From Jejuia sp049889775 (GTDB lineage: Bacteria > Bacteroidota > Bacteroidia > Flavobacteriales > Flavobacteriaceae), in NCBI GenBank assembly GCA_049889775.1, contig JBMHCT010000018.1, positions 175,128 to 239,127 on the forward strand: a DNA stretch of 64,000 nucleotides, given 5' to 3'. This document shows positions 25,981-34,927 of the stretch, piece after piece. The notes beneath the pieces were generated by a model. The model worked only from the letters and a program-made list of their open reading frames with translations, had not been told where the DNA came from and did not search any database. The translations under genes and the position numbers were made by a program. Numbering within the stretch: the first letter of the stretch is position 1; every line of letters starts with the position of its first letter.

Positions 25981-27207
25981 TTATGAAACATCTCTTCGCA
26001 TTCCGGTAGAACCATCTTCACTGGGCACCAATTCATAAATAAAATCAGGCTTTATATACTCTTCTTTTCTATGAGATACATAGATTATGGAAGTATTACT
26101 TTCTTTGGCAATTTTGTTCACCAACTCTGAAAATATTTGCGCATCATGATCATCTAGACCATTGGTGGGTTCATCCAAAATAAGCAAAGGTGGATGTTTA
26201 ACCATTGCCCTAGCTATGAGTACCAAACGCTTATGTCCGTTTGATAGAAAATGAAAACTTTTATCTTTTATTTGTTCCATTTTTAAAAGACGTAACCAAG
26301 CACTTGCTATTTTAAGCTGCACATCAGTTGGGTACACATACAAACCGATAGAATCCACAAAACCAGAGATAATCATACTTTCAATAGTATCTCTTCTCTT
26401 GAATCCTCTTAGCATTTCAGAAGAATAAAAACCTATGTGCTTTTTTATGTCCCAAACGGTTTCACCACTGCCCTTTTTCATACCAAAAAGCAACATATCC
26501 TGCGTAAAGCCTTTTGGATTATCACCAGATATTAAGGATAAAATTGTACTCTTACCAGAACCATTTGGCCCAATAAGTTGCCAAAATTCATTTGGTTTTA
26601 TTTCCCAAGAAATATCTCTTAAAATAGGTCTTTCTAAATAACTAAGGTTAATTCGGTTAAGACGAATTAGAGGATTATGTTCTCCAAATTTATTTTTATG
26701 AGGTTTTGGTAAATCCTCAATAAAATAATTTGAATTATTTACGGTTGAAGTGATGTCCAAAGGTTTAAGTACATCTTCTTGAATGCTAAAAATTTCAGTA
26801 ATAAAAGGTAGAATATCACGTTTTCTTGCCGCAATTTGAATGATATTTACCTTTTTACAAAGTTCTGAAAGTAAATTTTGAATATTGATTTGAGACTGAA
26901 CATCCAAACAGTCAAATACATTATCCAGTACTAAACAGTCTACCTGGGTATTTGAAAGAATATGCTTTAATAATGCTCTTTTCCGCTCTCCTTCAGAAGA
27001 ATTTTTTAGACTATTATTTGTTTCAGTTTTAACTTCAAAATAGCCATGACGCGTTTCTTCTTCAATGTATTTATTTAATGTTATTTCTGAAAAAACAGCA
27101 CTTTTTTGAGAAGCTAATTCTGGAAAAAAATCACCGTTTACAATACGCTTTATAAGCTGTTTTTTATTTACATTATTTGAAATATATACAGCTCGATGTT
27201 TTGGCAA
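25981..27207 (-). CDS. ModF-like tandem ABC ATPase with degenerate first domain
   Basis: A 408-residue soluble protein with two ABC ATPase halves, as in ModF. The second half (about 185-400) is complete: Walker A GPNGSGKS, signature-like FLSNGHKRLVLIARAM (LSNGH instead of LSGGQ), Walker B LLILDEP and the switch histidine in YVSHRKEE. The first half lacks Walker A (only KKQLIKRIVNGDFFPE is found there) but keeps a signature-like SSEGERKRALL and a Walker B-like CLVLDNVFDCLD without the catalytic glutamate. No membrane partner gene is adjacent. It may be a regulatory or translation-associated ATPase. It overlaps nothing and lies 23 bp before the kinase gene's 3' end. Confidence 0.87.
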   Translation of the reverse strand: MPKHRAVYISNNVNKKQLIKRIVNGDFFPELASQKSAVFSEITLNKYIEEETRHGYFEVKTETNNSLKNSSEGERKRALLKHILSNTQVDCLVLDNVFDCLDVQSQINIQNLLSELCKKVNIIQIAARKRDILPFITEIFSIQEDVLKPLDITSTVNNSNYFIEDLPKPHKNKFGEHNPLIRLNRINLSYLERPILRDISWEIKPNEFWQLIGPNGSGKSTILSLISGDNPKGFTQDMLLFGMKKGSGETVWDIKKHIGFYSSEMLRGFKRRDTIESMIISGFVDSIGLYVYPTDVQLKIASAWLRLLKMEQIKDKSFHFLSNGHKRLVLIARAMVKHPPLLILDEPTNGLDDHDAQIFSELVNKIAKESNTSIIYVSHRKEEYIKPDFIYELVPSEDGSTGMRRDVS

Positions 27208-27230
27208 GGTAATCTTTCGTTTAATTAAAA

Positions 27231-28091
27231 CTATAAATTTTTAATATGATAAGGTATTAAACCATCAATTGGGCGGCGTTCAAAATTACCTACTTTAAAG
27301 CCCATTTCCTCTGCAACTTCATGAATTTCATTTTGAGAAAAGAAGGCAATAGAACCTGCAAAATGTACTGGCACCGTTTTTAGTTCTTCCTTGAACTGCA
27401 TAATCATATTTTCTGCAAAAAGACGTATGCCTTTTTTGATGAGATTAATAGTGTATTCTGAATCCTTTTGTAAAAACATGAATTCCGCAAAATTTGCTAA
27501 ATAGGCATTTGGATTTGGTTGCTTGTAGATGTTATATTTTATATAATCTGCCTCTAAATTATATTTCGTCTCAAATGCAATCTTTATATTTTCTGGCATT
27601 TGATTAAAATAATAGTCACGTAACAATTGTTTACCGTAATAATTACCCGAAGCGTCGTCCATAATAATATAACCTAAAGATTGCACCGCTTGATGTAAGG
27701 TGTTGCCATCATAGTAACTACAATTGGATCCAGTACCTAAAATGCAAACCACAGCAGCTTCCGCATCGTGATTAATAGTGCCATAAACTGCAGCCAAAGT
27801 ATCTTCCTCTACCGTAATTCTTGCTTTAGTAAAAACATCGTCTAGTGCATTAAACACCATTTCCTTGCCGCGTTCTGTACCACATCCGGCACCATAAAAA
27901 AATACGTCGGTAACTGTATCTTTATGCGTTCTTAAATCTGGATGTTTATTTACTATCTTTTTTAGTTTTTCTTCAGAAAGAATTTCAGGATTCAATCCCT
28001 TAGTACGCATCTTTTCAAGAAGCTTATTTCCTTCTTTATCTATTGCTATCCAATCGGATTTAGTAGAACCACTATCAACTATTAAAATCAT
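27231..28091 (-). CDS. BadF/BadG-type sugar kinase (N-acetylglucosamine kinase-like)
   Basis: A 286-residue ASKHA-fold kinase. I start it at ATG 28091 because MILIVDSGSTKSDWIAID is the family's phosphate-1 motif; the longer reading would add 15 residues encoded by the terminator hairpin. Other motifs are FFYGAGCGTE, AAVVCILGTGSNCSYYDG (phosphate 2) and VHFAGSIAFFSQNEI (adenosine motif). Members phosphorylate amino sugars such as GlcNAc or activate dehydratases; the length and motifs fit the sugar-kinase branch. The gene is downstream of gapA but is separated from it by an intrinsic terminator ending 13 bp before the ATG, so it has an own promoter or is expressed by readthrough. Confidence 0.88.
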   Translation of the reverse strand: MILIVDSGSTKSDWIAIDKEGNKLLEKMRTKGLNPEILSEEKLKKIVNKHPDLRTHKDTVTDVFFYGAGCGTERGKEMVFNALDDVFTKARITVEEDTLAAVYGTINHDAEAAVVCILGTGSNCSYYDGNTLHQAVQSLGYIIMDDASGNYYGKQLLRDYYFNQMPENIKIAFETKYNLEADYIKYNIYKQPNPNAYLANFAEFMFLQKDSEYTINLIKKGIRLFAENMIMQFKEELKTVPVHFAGSIAFFSQNEIHEVAEEMGFKVGNFERRPIDGLIPYHIKNL

Positions 28092-28103
28092 AACTATAGT
28101 AAT

Positions 28104-28152
28104 AAAAAAACTCCACAGACTACTGTGCCAAAACACAATAACTCTGTGGAGT
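28104..28152 (-). terminator. Intrinsic terminator after gapA
   Basis: Read leftwards, CTCCACAG and CTGTGGAG form a perfect 8-bp stem, extendable by an A-T pair, around a 25-base loop, followed by a run of seven T. It lies 22 bp after the gapA stop and its T run ends 13 bp before the start of the kinase gene. Confidence 0.75.
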
Positions 28153-28173
28153 TATTAGTAATTTATCTCTATC

Positions 28174-29175
28174 TTAAACTGTAGCGATATACTGAGCTAA
28201 ATCAACCAGTTTCGTTGAATATCCAAACTCATTATCGTACCAAGATACTAATTTAAAGAAATTATCATTTAATGCAATACTAGCGTCTGCATCAAAAACA
28301 CTTGTCATAGATTCTGAAACAAAATCTTGAGATACCACTTTTTCCTCAGTATATCCTAATACACCTGCTAAAGGTCCATCTGCAGCTTCTTTTAAAGCAG
28401 CTTTTACCTCATCCCAAGATGCGGACTTTTCAGTTCTAACGGTAAGATCTACAACAGAAACATCTGGAGTTGGCACTCTAAACGCCATACCTGTAAGTTT
28501 TCCATTTAATTCTGGAATTACTTTACCAACAGCTTTTGCTGCACCTGTAGATGAAGGAATGATATTAGCCAATGCACTTCTACCACCTCTCCAGTCTTTC
28601 TTAGAAGGTCCATCAACTGTCATTTGTGTTGCAGTAGTGGCATGTACTGTTGTCATTAATCCTTCAACAATACCAAATTTATCATTAATTACTTTGGCTA
28701 AAGGTGCTAAACAGTTTGTAGTACAAGACGCGTTAGATACAATTGTATCTGCAGCAGTAATTTTATCATTGTTTACACCCATTACAAACATTGGAGCATC
28801 AGCAGAAGGCGCAGAAATTGCCACCTTTTTAGCTCCAGCTTTAATGTGTGCTTGTGCTTTATCAAGAGTTGTGAAAATACCTGTACAATCAAGTACAACC
28901 TCTGCACCAATAGCATCCCATTTTAAATCTTCTGGGTTACGTTCTGCAGTAATTCGAATTTCATTTCCATTTACTACTAAATTACCATCATTTACATCAA
29001 CAGTTCCTTTAAATCTACCGTGAACCGAATCGTATTTTAATAAATATGCTAAGTGCTCAACATCTAGCAAATCATTAATTCCAACTATTTCAATATCAGG
29101 TCTATCAACCGCTACTCTAAAGGCAATTCTACCTATTCTTCCAAATCCGTTAATTCCAATTTTTAATTTTGACAT
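28174..29175 (-). CDS. gapA: Glyceraldehyde-3-phosphate dehydrogenase
   Basis: A 333-residue NAD-binding glycolytic enzyme. The N-terminal GINGFGRIGRIAFR is the Rossmann motif and catalytic Cys151 lies in SNASCTTNCLAPLAK. The HATTATQ and PSSTGAAKAVGKVIPELNGKLTG (read here in two parts) segments are canonical and the C-terminus keeps SWYDNEFGYS. Asp35 in GINDLLD fits NAD rather than NADP. It is 17 bp downstream of pfkA, so the two glycolytic genes form one operon, closed by the terminator beyond the stop codon. Confidence 0.97.
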   Translation of the reverse strand: MSKLKIGINGFGRIGRIAFRVAVDRPDIEIVGINDLLDVEHLAYLLKYDSVHGRFKGTVDVNDGNLVVNGNEIRITAERNPEDLKWDAIGAEVVLDCTGIFTTLDKAQAHIKAGAKKVAISAPSADAPMFVMGVNNDKITAADTIVSNASCTTNCLAPLAKVINDKFGIVEGLMTTVHATTATQMTVDGPSKKDWRGGRSALANIIPSSTGAAKAVGKVIPELNGKLTGMAFRVPTPDVSVVDLTVRTEKSASWDEVKAALKEAADGPLAGVLGYTEEKVVSQDFVSESMTSVFDADASIALNDNFFKLVSWYDNEFGYSTKLVDLAQYIATV

Positions 29176-29192
29176 GTTCTTATTTATTAATG

Positions 29193-30179
29193 TTATGTGC
29201 TCATGATGTCTGAGACACGAAGTAATTCTAAGTTAATTTTTGTTTTTCCTTTAATAGCTTGTTCTAACGGTGTTAATTCCATTTTGCTATCTAAAAGGCC
29301 AACCATATAATTTGTTTTTCCTTCTAAAAGAGACTCGACCGCTTTAACCCCCATTCTACTGGCTAAAACCCTATCAAAACATGAGGGAGCCCCACCACGT
29401 TGCATATGACCTAATACAGAAACACGAACATCGTAACCTTCCATGTTTTCATCAACATACTCTTTAAGTTGGAAAATATTTTTACCAATTTTATCACCTT
29501 CAGCTACCACTACTATACTTGAAGATTTTCCTGTTTTTCTACTTTTATTTAAAGACTCTACTAATCTATCTAGACCTAAATCTTCCTCTGGAATTAAGAT
29601 TTCTTCGGCACCACCTGCTATTCCTGTATTTAAAGCAATGTGTCCAACATCTCTACCCATCACTTCAATAAAGAAAAGTCTGTTATGAGAACTAGCGGTA
29701 TCCCTAATTTTATCGATAGCTTCCATTACGGTGTTTTGGGCAGTATCAAAACCTAAAGTGTGAGTCGTGCCAACAATATCATTATCAATAGTACCAGGTA
29801 TTCCCATCACTGGAAAATCAAATTCCTGATTGAAAATCATGGCACCAGTAAAAGTTCCATCACCACCAATAGCAACCAAAGCATCAATGCCAGCTTCCTT
29901 CAATTTATCATAAGCTTTTTGTCTGCCTTCTTTAGTTCGAAACTCCTTTGATCTTGCAGATTTAAGGATTGTTCCTCCCTTATTAATGATACCCCTAACA
30001 CTTCTTGGTCCTAAAACCTCGAAGTCTCCATTCATCATCCCTTCATAGCCCTGATAAATCCCAATACATTCAATTTGGTGGTAAGCGCATGTTCTAACAA
30101 CGGCGCGCACTGCGGCATTCATACCTGGAGAATCTCCACCAGAGGTGTAAACTCCAATCTTTTTAATTTTTATTGCCAT
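29193..30179 (-). CDS. pfkA: 6-phosphofructokinase
   Basis: A 328-residue ATP-dependent PFK. The motifs are YTSGGDSPGMNAAVRAVVR (ATP site), IGGDGTFTGA, GIPGTIDNDI with the catalytic aspartate, and VLGHMQRGGAPSCFDRVLA. The glycine in the GGDGT motif is the ATP-type marker, as opposed to GGDDS of PPi-dependent enzymes. It is the first gene of the pfkA-gapA operon, with a -7 box match 20 bp before the start. The gene lies 145 bp downstream of tamB's stop on the same strand. Confidence 0.97.
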   Translation of the reverse strand: MAIKIKKIGVYTSGGDSPGMNAAVRAVVRTCAYHQIECIGIYQGYEGMMNGDFEVLGPRSVRGIINKGGTILKSARSKEFRTKEGRQKAYDKLKEAGIDALVAIGGDGTFTGAMIFNQEFDFPVMGIPGTIDNDIVGTTHTLGFDTAQNTVMEAIDKIRDTASSHNRLFFIEVMGRDVGHIALNTGIAGGAEEILIPEEDLGLDRLVESLNKSRKTGKSSSIVVVAEGDKIGKNIFQLKEYVDENMEGYDVRVSVLGHMQRGGAPSCFDRVLASRMGVKAVESLLEGKTNYMVGLLDSKMELTPLEQAIKGKTKINLELLRVSDIMST

Positions 30180-30198
30180 TAAATCAGAAATTATCAGT

Positions 30199-30206
30199 CA
30201 AAATTA
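30199..30206 (-). promoter_or_regulatory. Putative -7 box of the pfkA-gapA operon
   Basis: The minus strand reads TAATTTTG, an exact TAnnTTTG match 20 bp before the pfkA ATG. The -33 region reads TGTTA rather than TTTG. A leader of about 12 nt is predicted. Confidence 0.45.
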
Positions 30207-30324
30207 CTAAACAAAAACCATATTTTTATAACATCCGTCATATTTTAATGATATATTAAAACTATAACGTTTTAGTTAACATAAATTCAATAATTGTTAA
30301 TAAAACTGGTGCTTTGGAGATGCC

Positions 30325-33300
30325 TTAGTTATTTTCCTCTGAGGTTTTTACCGAAATAAAATTGGGCAGTGCGGTTGATTCATTTACTTGCGTTTCTTCT
30401 ACCTCTTTTTCAACTGTTTTTTCTTTCTTTTTAAATAGGCTTCGTATTAATTCTTTGAAGGTATCAAAGTCTACATTATACGATAAACCAACACCTTGCG
30501 TATAGCCAATATCTTGACCAAAACTTTGAATATTATTTTCACGGTTAAATACTTTAGCAGATAAAGTACCGTCTTCATTTAATAAAAAATCAATTTCCAA
30601 GTCTCCCGCTACGACAGTCTGTGTTTCACCAGCACCACCAACAGGCACACCAACCCTACCATTAAAAAATACTCTATCATTCAGTTGTGTTTGGAATGTG
30701 GCCACTACTCTATCATCGGTTTGATAATCGGGTCGATTTTGTCCAGCCTCATAATTAAAACCAAAATTAATTTTACCGTCATCTGAAGTAAAAATACCAT
30801 TAACAATGCCATTTAAACGTTCTGCAATTGTTCCAGATACATTTAAAGAGCCATCTCCTCTATTCTGAAAAGAGCCACCTGTTGCTAAAAAGTATAAAGC
30901 TTGATCACTTCTATCTGATTCTGATTCCAACCTATATTGTAACTCAGATTTAATAGTAGAATTAGCGTTTGGAAACTCAAAATCAAAACTAGGTTGTGGT
31001 CTTTCTAATTCGCCATTTAAAGTAATATTCAATTCTACTGGAATACTTCTATTAATCGGGTTATCTAAAAGCGGTGAGGGGTTGCTTTGTGTTTTATACG
31101 TTGCCAGCATATTTATTTGGGCTTTTAAAGGATCGCCTTCCCAGTTTACGGTACCACCAGGTTGCACAATAAATTGCTTTTGCACCAAGCCACCATAGGC
31201 AAAATTATATACACCCTCAAATACAGAGAAATCTCCCCACATATCAAATTTACCATTGGTGTTTATTTCTACAAGTAAACCACCTACACCCCGACCTTTC
31301 AAGGCGTGACCAGTTTCTTTGTTTATAATAATTTCTAGTTCTGCGTCTTGTGTGACATCCAAATCGAAATCTAATTCTAAACCTTGAACATCTTCCAAAA
31401 CATACTCCTCTCCTTTTTCTCGCGCCTCTTTTTGTTCTGGGGTAATAAACTTTATAAAGGTATTATCTCCAAAAGACTCGGTATCTTTGAGAGGTATTTT
31501 AAATACCGTTCCCGGTTTGGTTTCGCCAACAACGCTTATAACCAATTGTTCTGTAGGGCCATAAATATTTGCAGTACCTCCAATAAAGCCTGTGCCGTAG
31601 TATAATGATTCTTCCGTTTCTTTAGTATCCAGAACCAATAATCTATCTGTTGAAATACCTATACCTAATCTCCAATCTGATAAATTAAAGTGACTAAGCT
31701 TACCATTTAATTCAGCTTTAGAATTATACTTAGTATCAGTCAATTGTATTTTTTTAAAATTGAAACTCTGATCTGTTAATCCAACTTTTACATCCTCATT
31801 AAACTGATAATCCACATTTAAATAAGGAATTGTAAAGCCGCCACTATTTACTTTTAGCTCTCCAATAATATCTGGCCGATTTAAATCGCCCACAACATTG
31901 GCTATTCCAGTAACATCTCCACGGATATTAGACAGAACTCCTGATAACAAAGGATTTAGAGGTTTTAAATTAAAACGATCAAAATCAAGATCAACATCAA
32001 TTTTTGCATCATTACGTTTCACATTAATATCACCAATGGCCGTAAATGTGCTTTTAATATCGTCGATAATACTTATATCAACATTGTACTTACTCAAATC
32101 TTCATTACCAATTATTTGCGCATTAAAATCACCTAATGGAAAATCGTTTACCTTAAAATCCTGAACAATTATGGTGGAATTCGGTAGATAACTTCCGCTT
32201 TTTTGAAGAATATTTAGCTTTCCATTGATGCGACCATTCAATTTTAGACTATCAACATCAGGGATTATTTTTGAAAGGCGAACATCTTTAAACTTGAGAC
32301 TCAAATCTTTTTCCGTAGAGTCTTTAAAGAAGCCCGAAAGTCTGACTTCTTCCTTACCATGATTTATTTTAAGACAATCTATATTGAATTCTGATAAATC
32401 TTTTGTGAATGAAATTTTATTAAACTTATCATCATCACCATTTATAAACCATTTGTAGTCCTTCACAATTACATCAGAGGTTTTGAAACCGATAACTGAG
32501 TTATTCTCTTCATTTATAGTATGATAGAAACTCAGGTTGTATTTGTCATTATTACGTTTACCTCCTGAAAATTCTGAGCGCATAAATAATGTATCGTTTA
32601 CAGTAACATTAATAAGGCTAAATTGAGAGGCGTTGTAAAACTTTGTATTAATGCTATCAACTTCTACATAAGTATTGAATAACGGATTGCTATTATCAAC
32701 TTGCAATTCAATATTTTTTGCAAAATTATTCAGGACTTTAATTTCTGGTGATTTAAAAGTAAGTTTGAAATTTTTCGCGTCACTCTCAATTCTTCCTCTA
32801 ATGAACGTGTTTTTTCCTAACTCAACCTCAGGAAAAATTACTTCAATAATTTTATTATAGATTTTGAAATTAAAATTTAGGTTTTGATTAGCACTAACTT
32901 CATGAGGTTTATAATTCGTATAAATATTACCCACCGAGTTCTCAAGTAGCTTTACAATATCTTTAACTTTAAATTCACCATAAATACCACCTTCTATTAT
33001 ATCAGGAGAATCAATTTCAACATATCTCGTTTTTCCTTGAAATCTTGAATCTATTTTGAACTGTTCAAAAGTGAAAGTATCATACTCGTTCTTGTAGGAT
33101 GTATTTCTAAACGTAATTCTTCCGTAAGCATCATCAACGCTACTACTATTCATATTCATATTTACTCTACTTTTGAATATGGATATACTGTCTTTTTTAA
33201 CGAAATTAAGGGCTTTTAAATCGGCATAATCTACCTCAGCTTCAAAATCATATTTATTAATTGTTTCAGAATAATCGATAAGTCCATTAAATTTCAATTT

Positions 33301-34731
33301 TAAATTATCATCATTTACCAATAGAAAACCATCAAATATTTTATTTCGAATTTTCCCCGAAACTTGTGTCTTTTTGTAATTGTAATTATTATAATTTAAA
33401 GCGTAGACGTCTCCTGCCACTTCAGTATCAATAGTTTCGGCTACAAAACCATGACCATCAACATCAAGATTTAGCGATACCTTGCCTACTTTGGGATCTT
33501 CTATAAATGTACCCAAATCAAAAGTATCTAATACTATTTTACCTTTATAGAATGCATTGTCAATATCATCAATTTTGGTAATGTGTAAATCAGAATTTAT
33601 GAAACCTAGTTCTGTATTTATCTTAATGTCAGCATCCACAATAGAAGATGTTACTTGAGAATTACCAGTAATTTTAAATGCGCCCAATCTTTCAAAAGAA
33701 GAAGGTATGGCATTACCCAGAACATTTGGCAACAACGCGGTTAAATCTCTATAGGTAGAAGATAAATTTATAAAATTCCCATCCATAGAAAAATCGTCTT
33801 TAGCCTTACTGAACAGATTTTTAAAATCTAAATCGCCAAATACTTCGGTTCGTGTGCTTGTAGTTAACTCTAAATTTTTTGCATGTAAATCATTCAAAGT
33901 CCCTGAAAGCGTCACATTGAATTTGGTATTCTGGTTTTCACCAAATTCATCGTAAAACGTGTTTAATTCATTTAGTAACACTTTAGAGTCTTTAAATTCA
34001 GCTTCAAGAGTTACCTTATCTGTAAAATATTGTAAATCCTCACGTTCGTAAAAAAACTTAAGTTGCCCTTTTAAAACCGAGTTTTCCGTTTTTATTTCTA
34101 ACTGATCAAAGGTCATTCCCGTTAAGGTATACGCAAAATTGGTCATCATATTTTTAACCGCAACACCTCTACTATCTCTAAAGGATAATGTATTGATACG
34201 TGTACTAACATCACTACCTTTAATTAAGAAGTTAGTAGCATTTATATTTAAATTTTCTAGCTCAAGAACCTTGGTAGTTTCTCTATTTTCATCCAAAAGT
34301 CTAAACATACTGTCGTAGATAGAAACATCACTGGAGGATAATAAAAAACTCCCATCACCTTTGGTTGGGTTATCACCTTCTAATTTAGCGACAAAAACAT
34401 CAAGGTTGGTATCCCTATAATCTTTATAGGTTTTAATGTTGAATACCAAATCCATAATATCAATATCCCCAAATACCAACTGGCCATTAACCAAGTTTGA
34501 AAAACTAAGGATAGACGTATTCAATTCGCCTATGCTTATTAGTGTATCCTTTTTAAAATCTTCTATAAAAATTTCTTTCAGCTCCACATCCCCATTAAAT
34601 TGCAAGCCAATTTTCTCAATATTTATGTTAGTTTTAAACTCCTCGTTTAAGCGATTTGTTGCATAATTACCCAAACTGGTTTGAACTGAGGGAATGGAAA
34701 GTACAAGCACAAGAATTATAAAAAGCAACAA
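30325..34731 (-). CDS. tamB: TamB-like translocation and assembly module protein (DUF490)
   Basis: A protein of at least 1468 residues that spans the periplasm as a beta-taco and supports outer membrane protein insertion or lipid transport. It has an N-terminal membrane helix, a very long region of repeated amphipathic beta strands, and the conserved TamB C-terminal domain (about 1040-1440: GGLLVEINTNGKFDMWGDFSVFEG read in parts, YNFAYGGLVQKQF, GTVNWEGDPLKA, VFFNGRVGVPVGG). No ATG is available at the front. TTG 34731 leaves a shortened membrane anchor without its basic flank. The frame is open to 34788 and includes PNIKKALKILYKVLAIVL, which looks like the missing anchor, so the true start is probably a rare codon upstream (ATA 34785 or ATT 34776). 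Confidence 0.88.
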   Translation of the reverse strand: MLLFIILVLVLSIPSVQTSLGNYATNRLNEEFKTNINIEKIGLQFNGDVELKEIFIEDFKKDTLISIGELNTSILSFSNLVNGQLVFGDIDIMDLVFNIKTYKDYRDTNLDVFVAKLEGDNPTKGDGSFLLSSSDVSIYDSMFRLLDENRETTKVLELENLNINATNFLIKGSDVSTRINTLSFRDSRGVAVKNMMTNFAYTLTGMTFDQLEIKTENSVLKGQLKFFYEREDLQYFTDKVTLEAEFKDSKVLLNELNTFYDEFGENQNTKFNVTLSGTLNDLHAKNLELTTSTRTEVFGDLDFKNLFSKAKDDFSMDGNFINLSSTYRDLTALLPNVLGNAIPSSFERLGAFKITGNSQVTSSIVDADIKINTELGFINSDLHITKIDDIDNAFYKGKIVLDTFDLGTFIEDPKVGKVSLNLDVDGHGFVAETIDTEVAGDVYALNYNNYNYKKTQVSGKIRNKIFDGFLLVNDDNLKLKFNGLIDYSETINKYDFEAEVDYADLKALNFVKKDSISIFKSRVNMNMNSSSVDDAYGRITFRNTSYKNEYDTFTFEQFKIDSRFQGKTRYVEIDSPDIIEGGIYGEFKVKDIVKLLENSVGNIYTNYKPHEVSANQNLNFNFKIYNKIIEVIFPEVELGKNTFIRGRIESDAKNFKLTFKSPEIKVLNNFAKNIELQVDNSNPLFNTYVEVDSINTKFYNASQFSLINVTVNDTLFMRSEFSGGKRNNDKYNLSFYHTINEENNSVIGFKTSDVIVKDYKWFINGDDDKFNKISFTKDLSEFNIDCLKINHGKEEVRLSGFFKDSTEKDLSLKFKDVRLSKIIPDVDSLKLNGRINGKLNILQKSGSYLPNSTIIVQDFKVNDFPLGDFNAQIIGNEDLSKYNVDISIIDDIKSTFTAIGDINVKRNDAKIDVDLDFDRFNLKPLNPLLSGVLSNIRGDVTGIANVVGDLNRPDIIGELKVNSGGFTIPYLNVDYQFNEDVKVGLTDQSFNFKKIQLTDTKYNSKAELNGKLSHFNLSDWRLGIGISTDRLLVLDTKETEESLYYGTGFIGGTANIYGPTEQLVISVVGETKPGTVFKIPLKDTESFGDNTFIKFITPEQKEAREKGEEYVLEDVQGLELDFDLDVTQDAELEIIINKETGHALKGRGVGGLLVEINTNGKFDMWGDFSVFEGVYNFAYGGLVQKQFIVQPGGTVNWEGDPLKAQINMLATYKTQSNPSPLLDNPINRSIPVELNITLNGELERPQPSFDFEFPNANSTIKSELQYRLESESDRSDQALYFLATGGSFQNRGDGSLNVSGTIAERLNGIVNGIFTSDDGKINFGFNYEAGQNRPDYQTDDRVVATFQTQLNDRVFFNGRVGVPVGGAGETQTVVAGDLEIDFLLNEDGTLSAKVFNRENNIQSFGQDIGYTQGVGLSYNVDFDTFKELIRSLFKKKEKTVEKEVEETQVNESTALPNFISVKTSEENN

Positions 34732-34803
34732 TACTATTGCTAAAACTTTATACAGTATTTTAAGTGCTTTTTTAATGTTTGGTATAAATTAAATGAGGTA
34801 AAA

Positions 34804-34811
34804 CAAACCTA
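34804..34811 (-). promoter_or_regulatory. Putative -7 box of tamB
   Basis: The minus strand reads TAGGTTTG, an exact TAnnTTTG match. Transcription would start near 34797, just before the open frame begins at 34788, which supports a start codon upstream of TTG 34731. Confidence 0.4.
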
Positions 34812-34844
34812 AAAACTAACTTTACTTTACAGTAAAATAATGCC

Positions 34845-34852
34845 TAGTTTTG
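34845..34852 (+). promoter_or_regulatory. Putative -7 box of tsaD
   Basis: TAGTTTTG is an exact TAnnTTTG match 75 bp before the tsaD ATG. It lies back to back with the tamB box in the same 196-bp divergent region. No -33 TTG is clear. Confidence 0.35.
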
Positions 34853-34927
34853 TATTTACGCTTTTTAGTTGAAAACAGACTCCAATTTGGATTCAAAATT
34901 AACAATTATTGTGCCTAATATTAGATA

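Noticed and set aside
28559..29023. 154-residue open frame antisense to gapA
   Set aside because: Lies wholly inside gapA, a gene with unequivocal motifs; low-complexity hydrophobic translation typical of a shadow frame.
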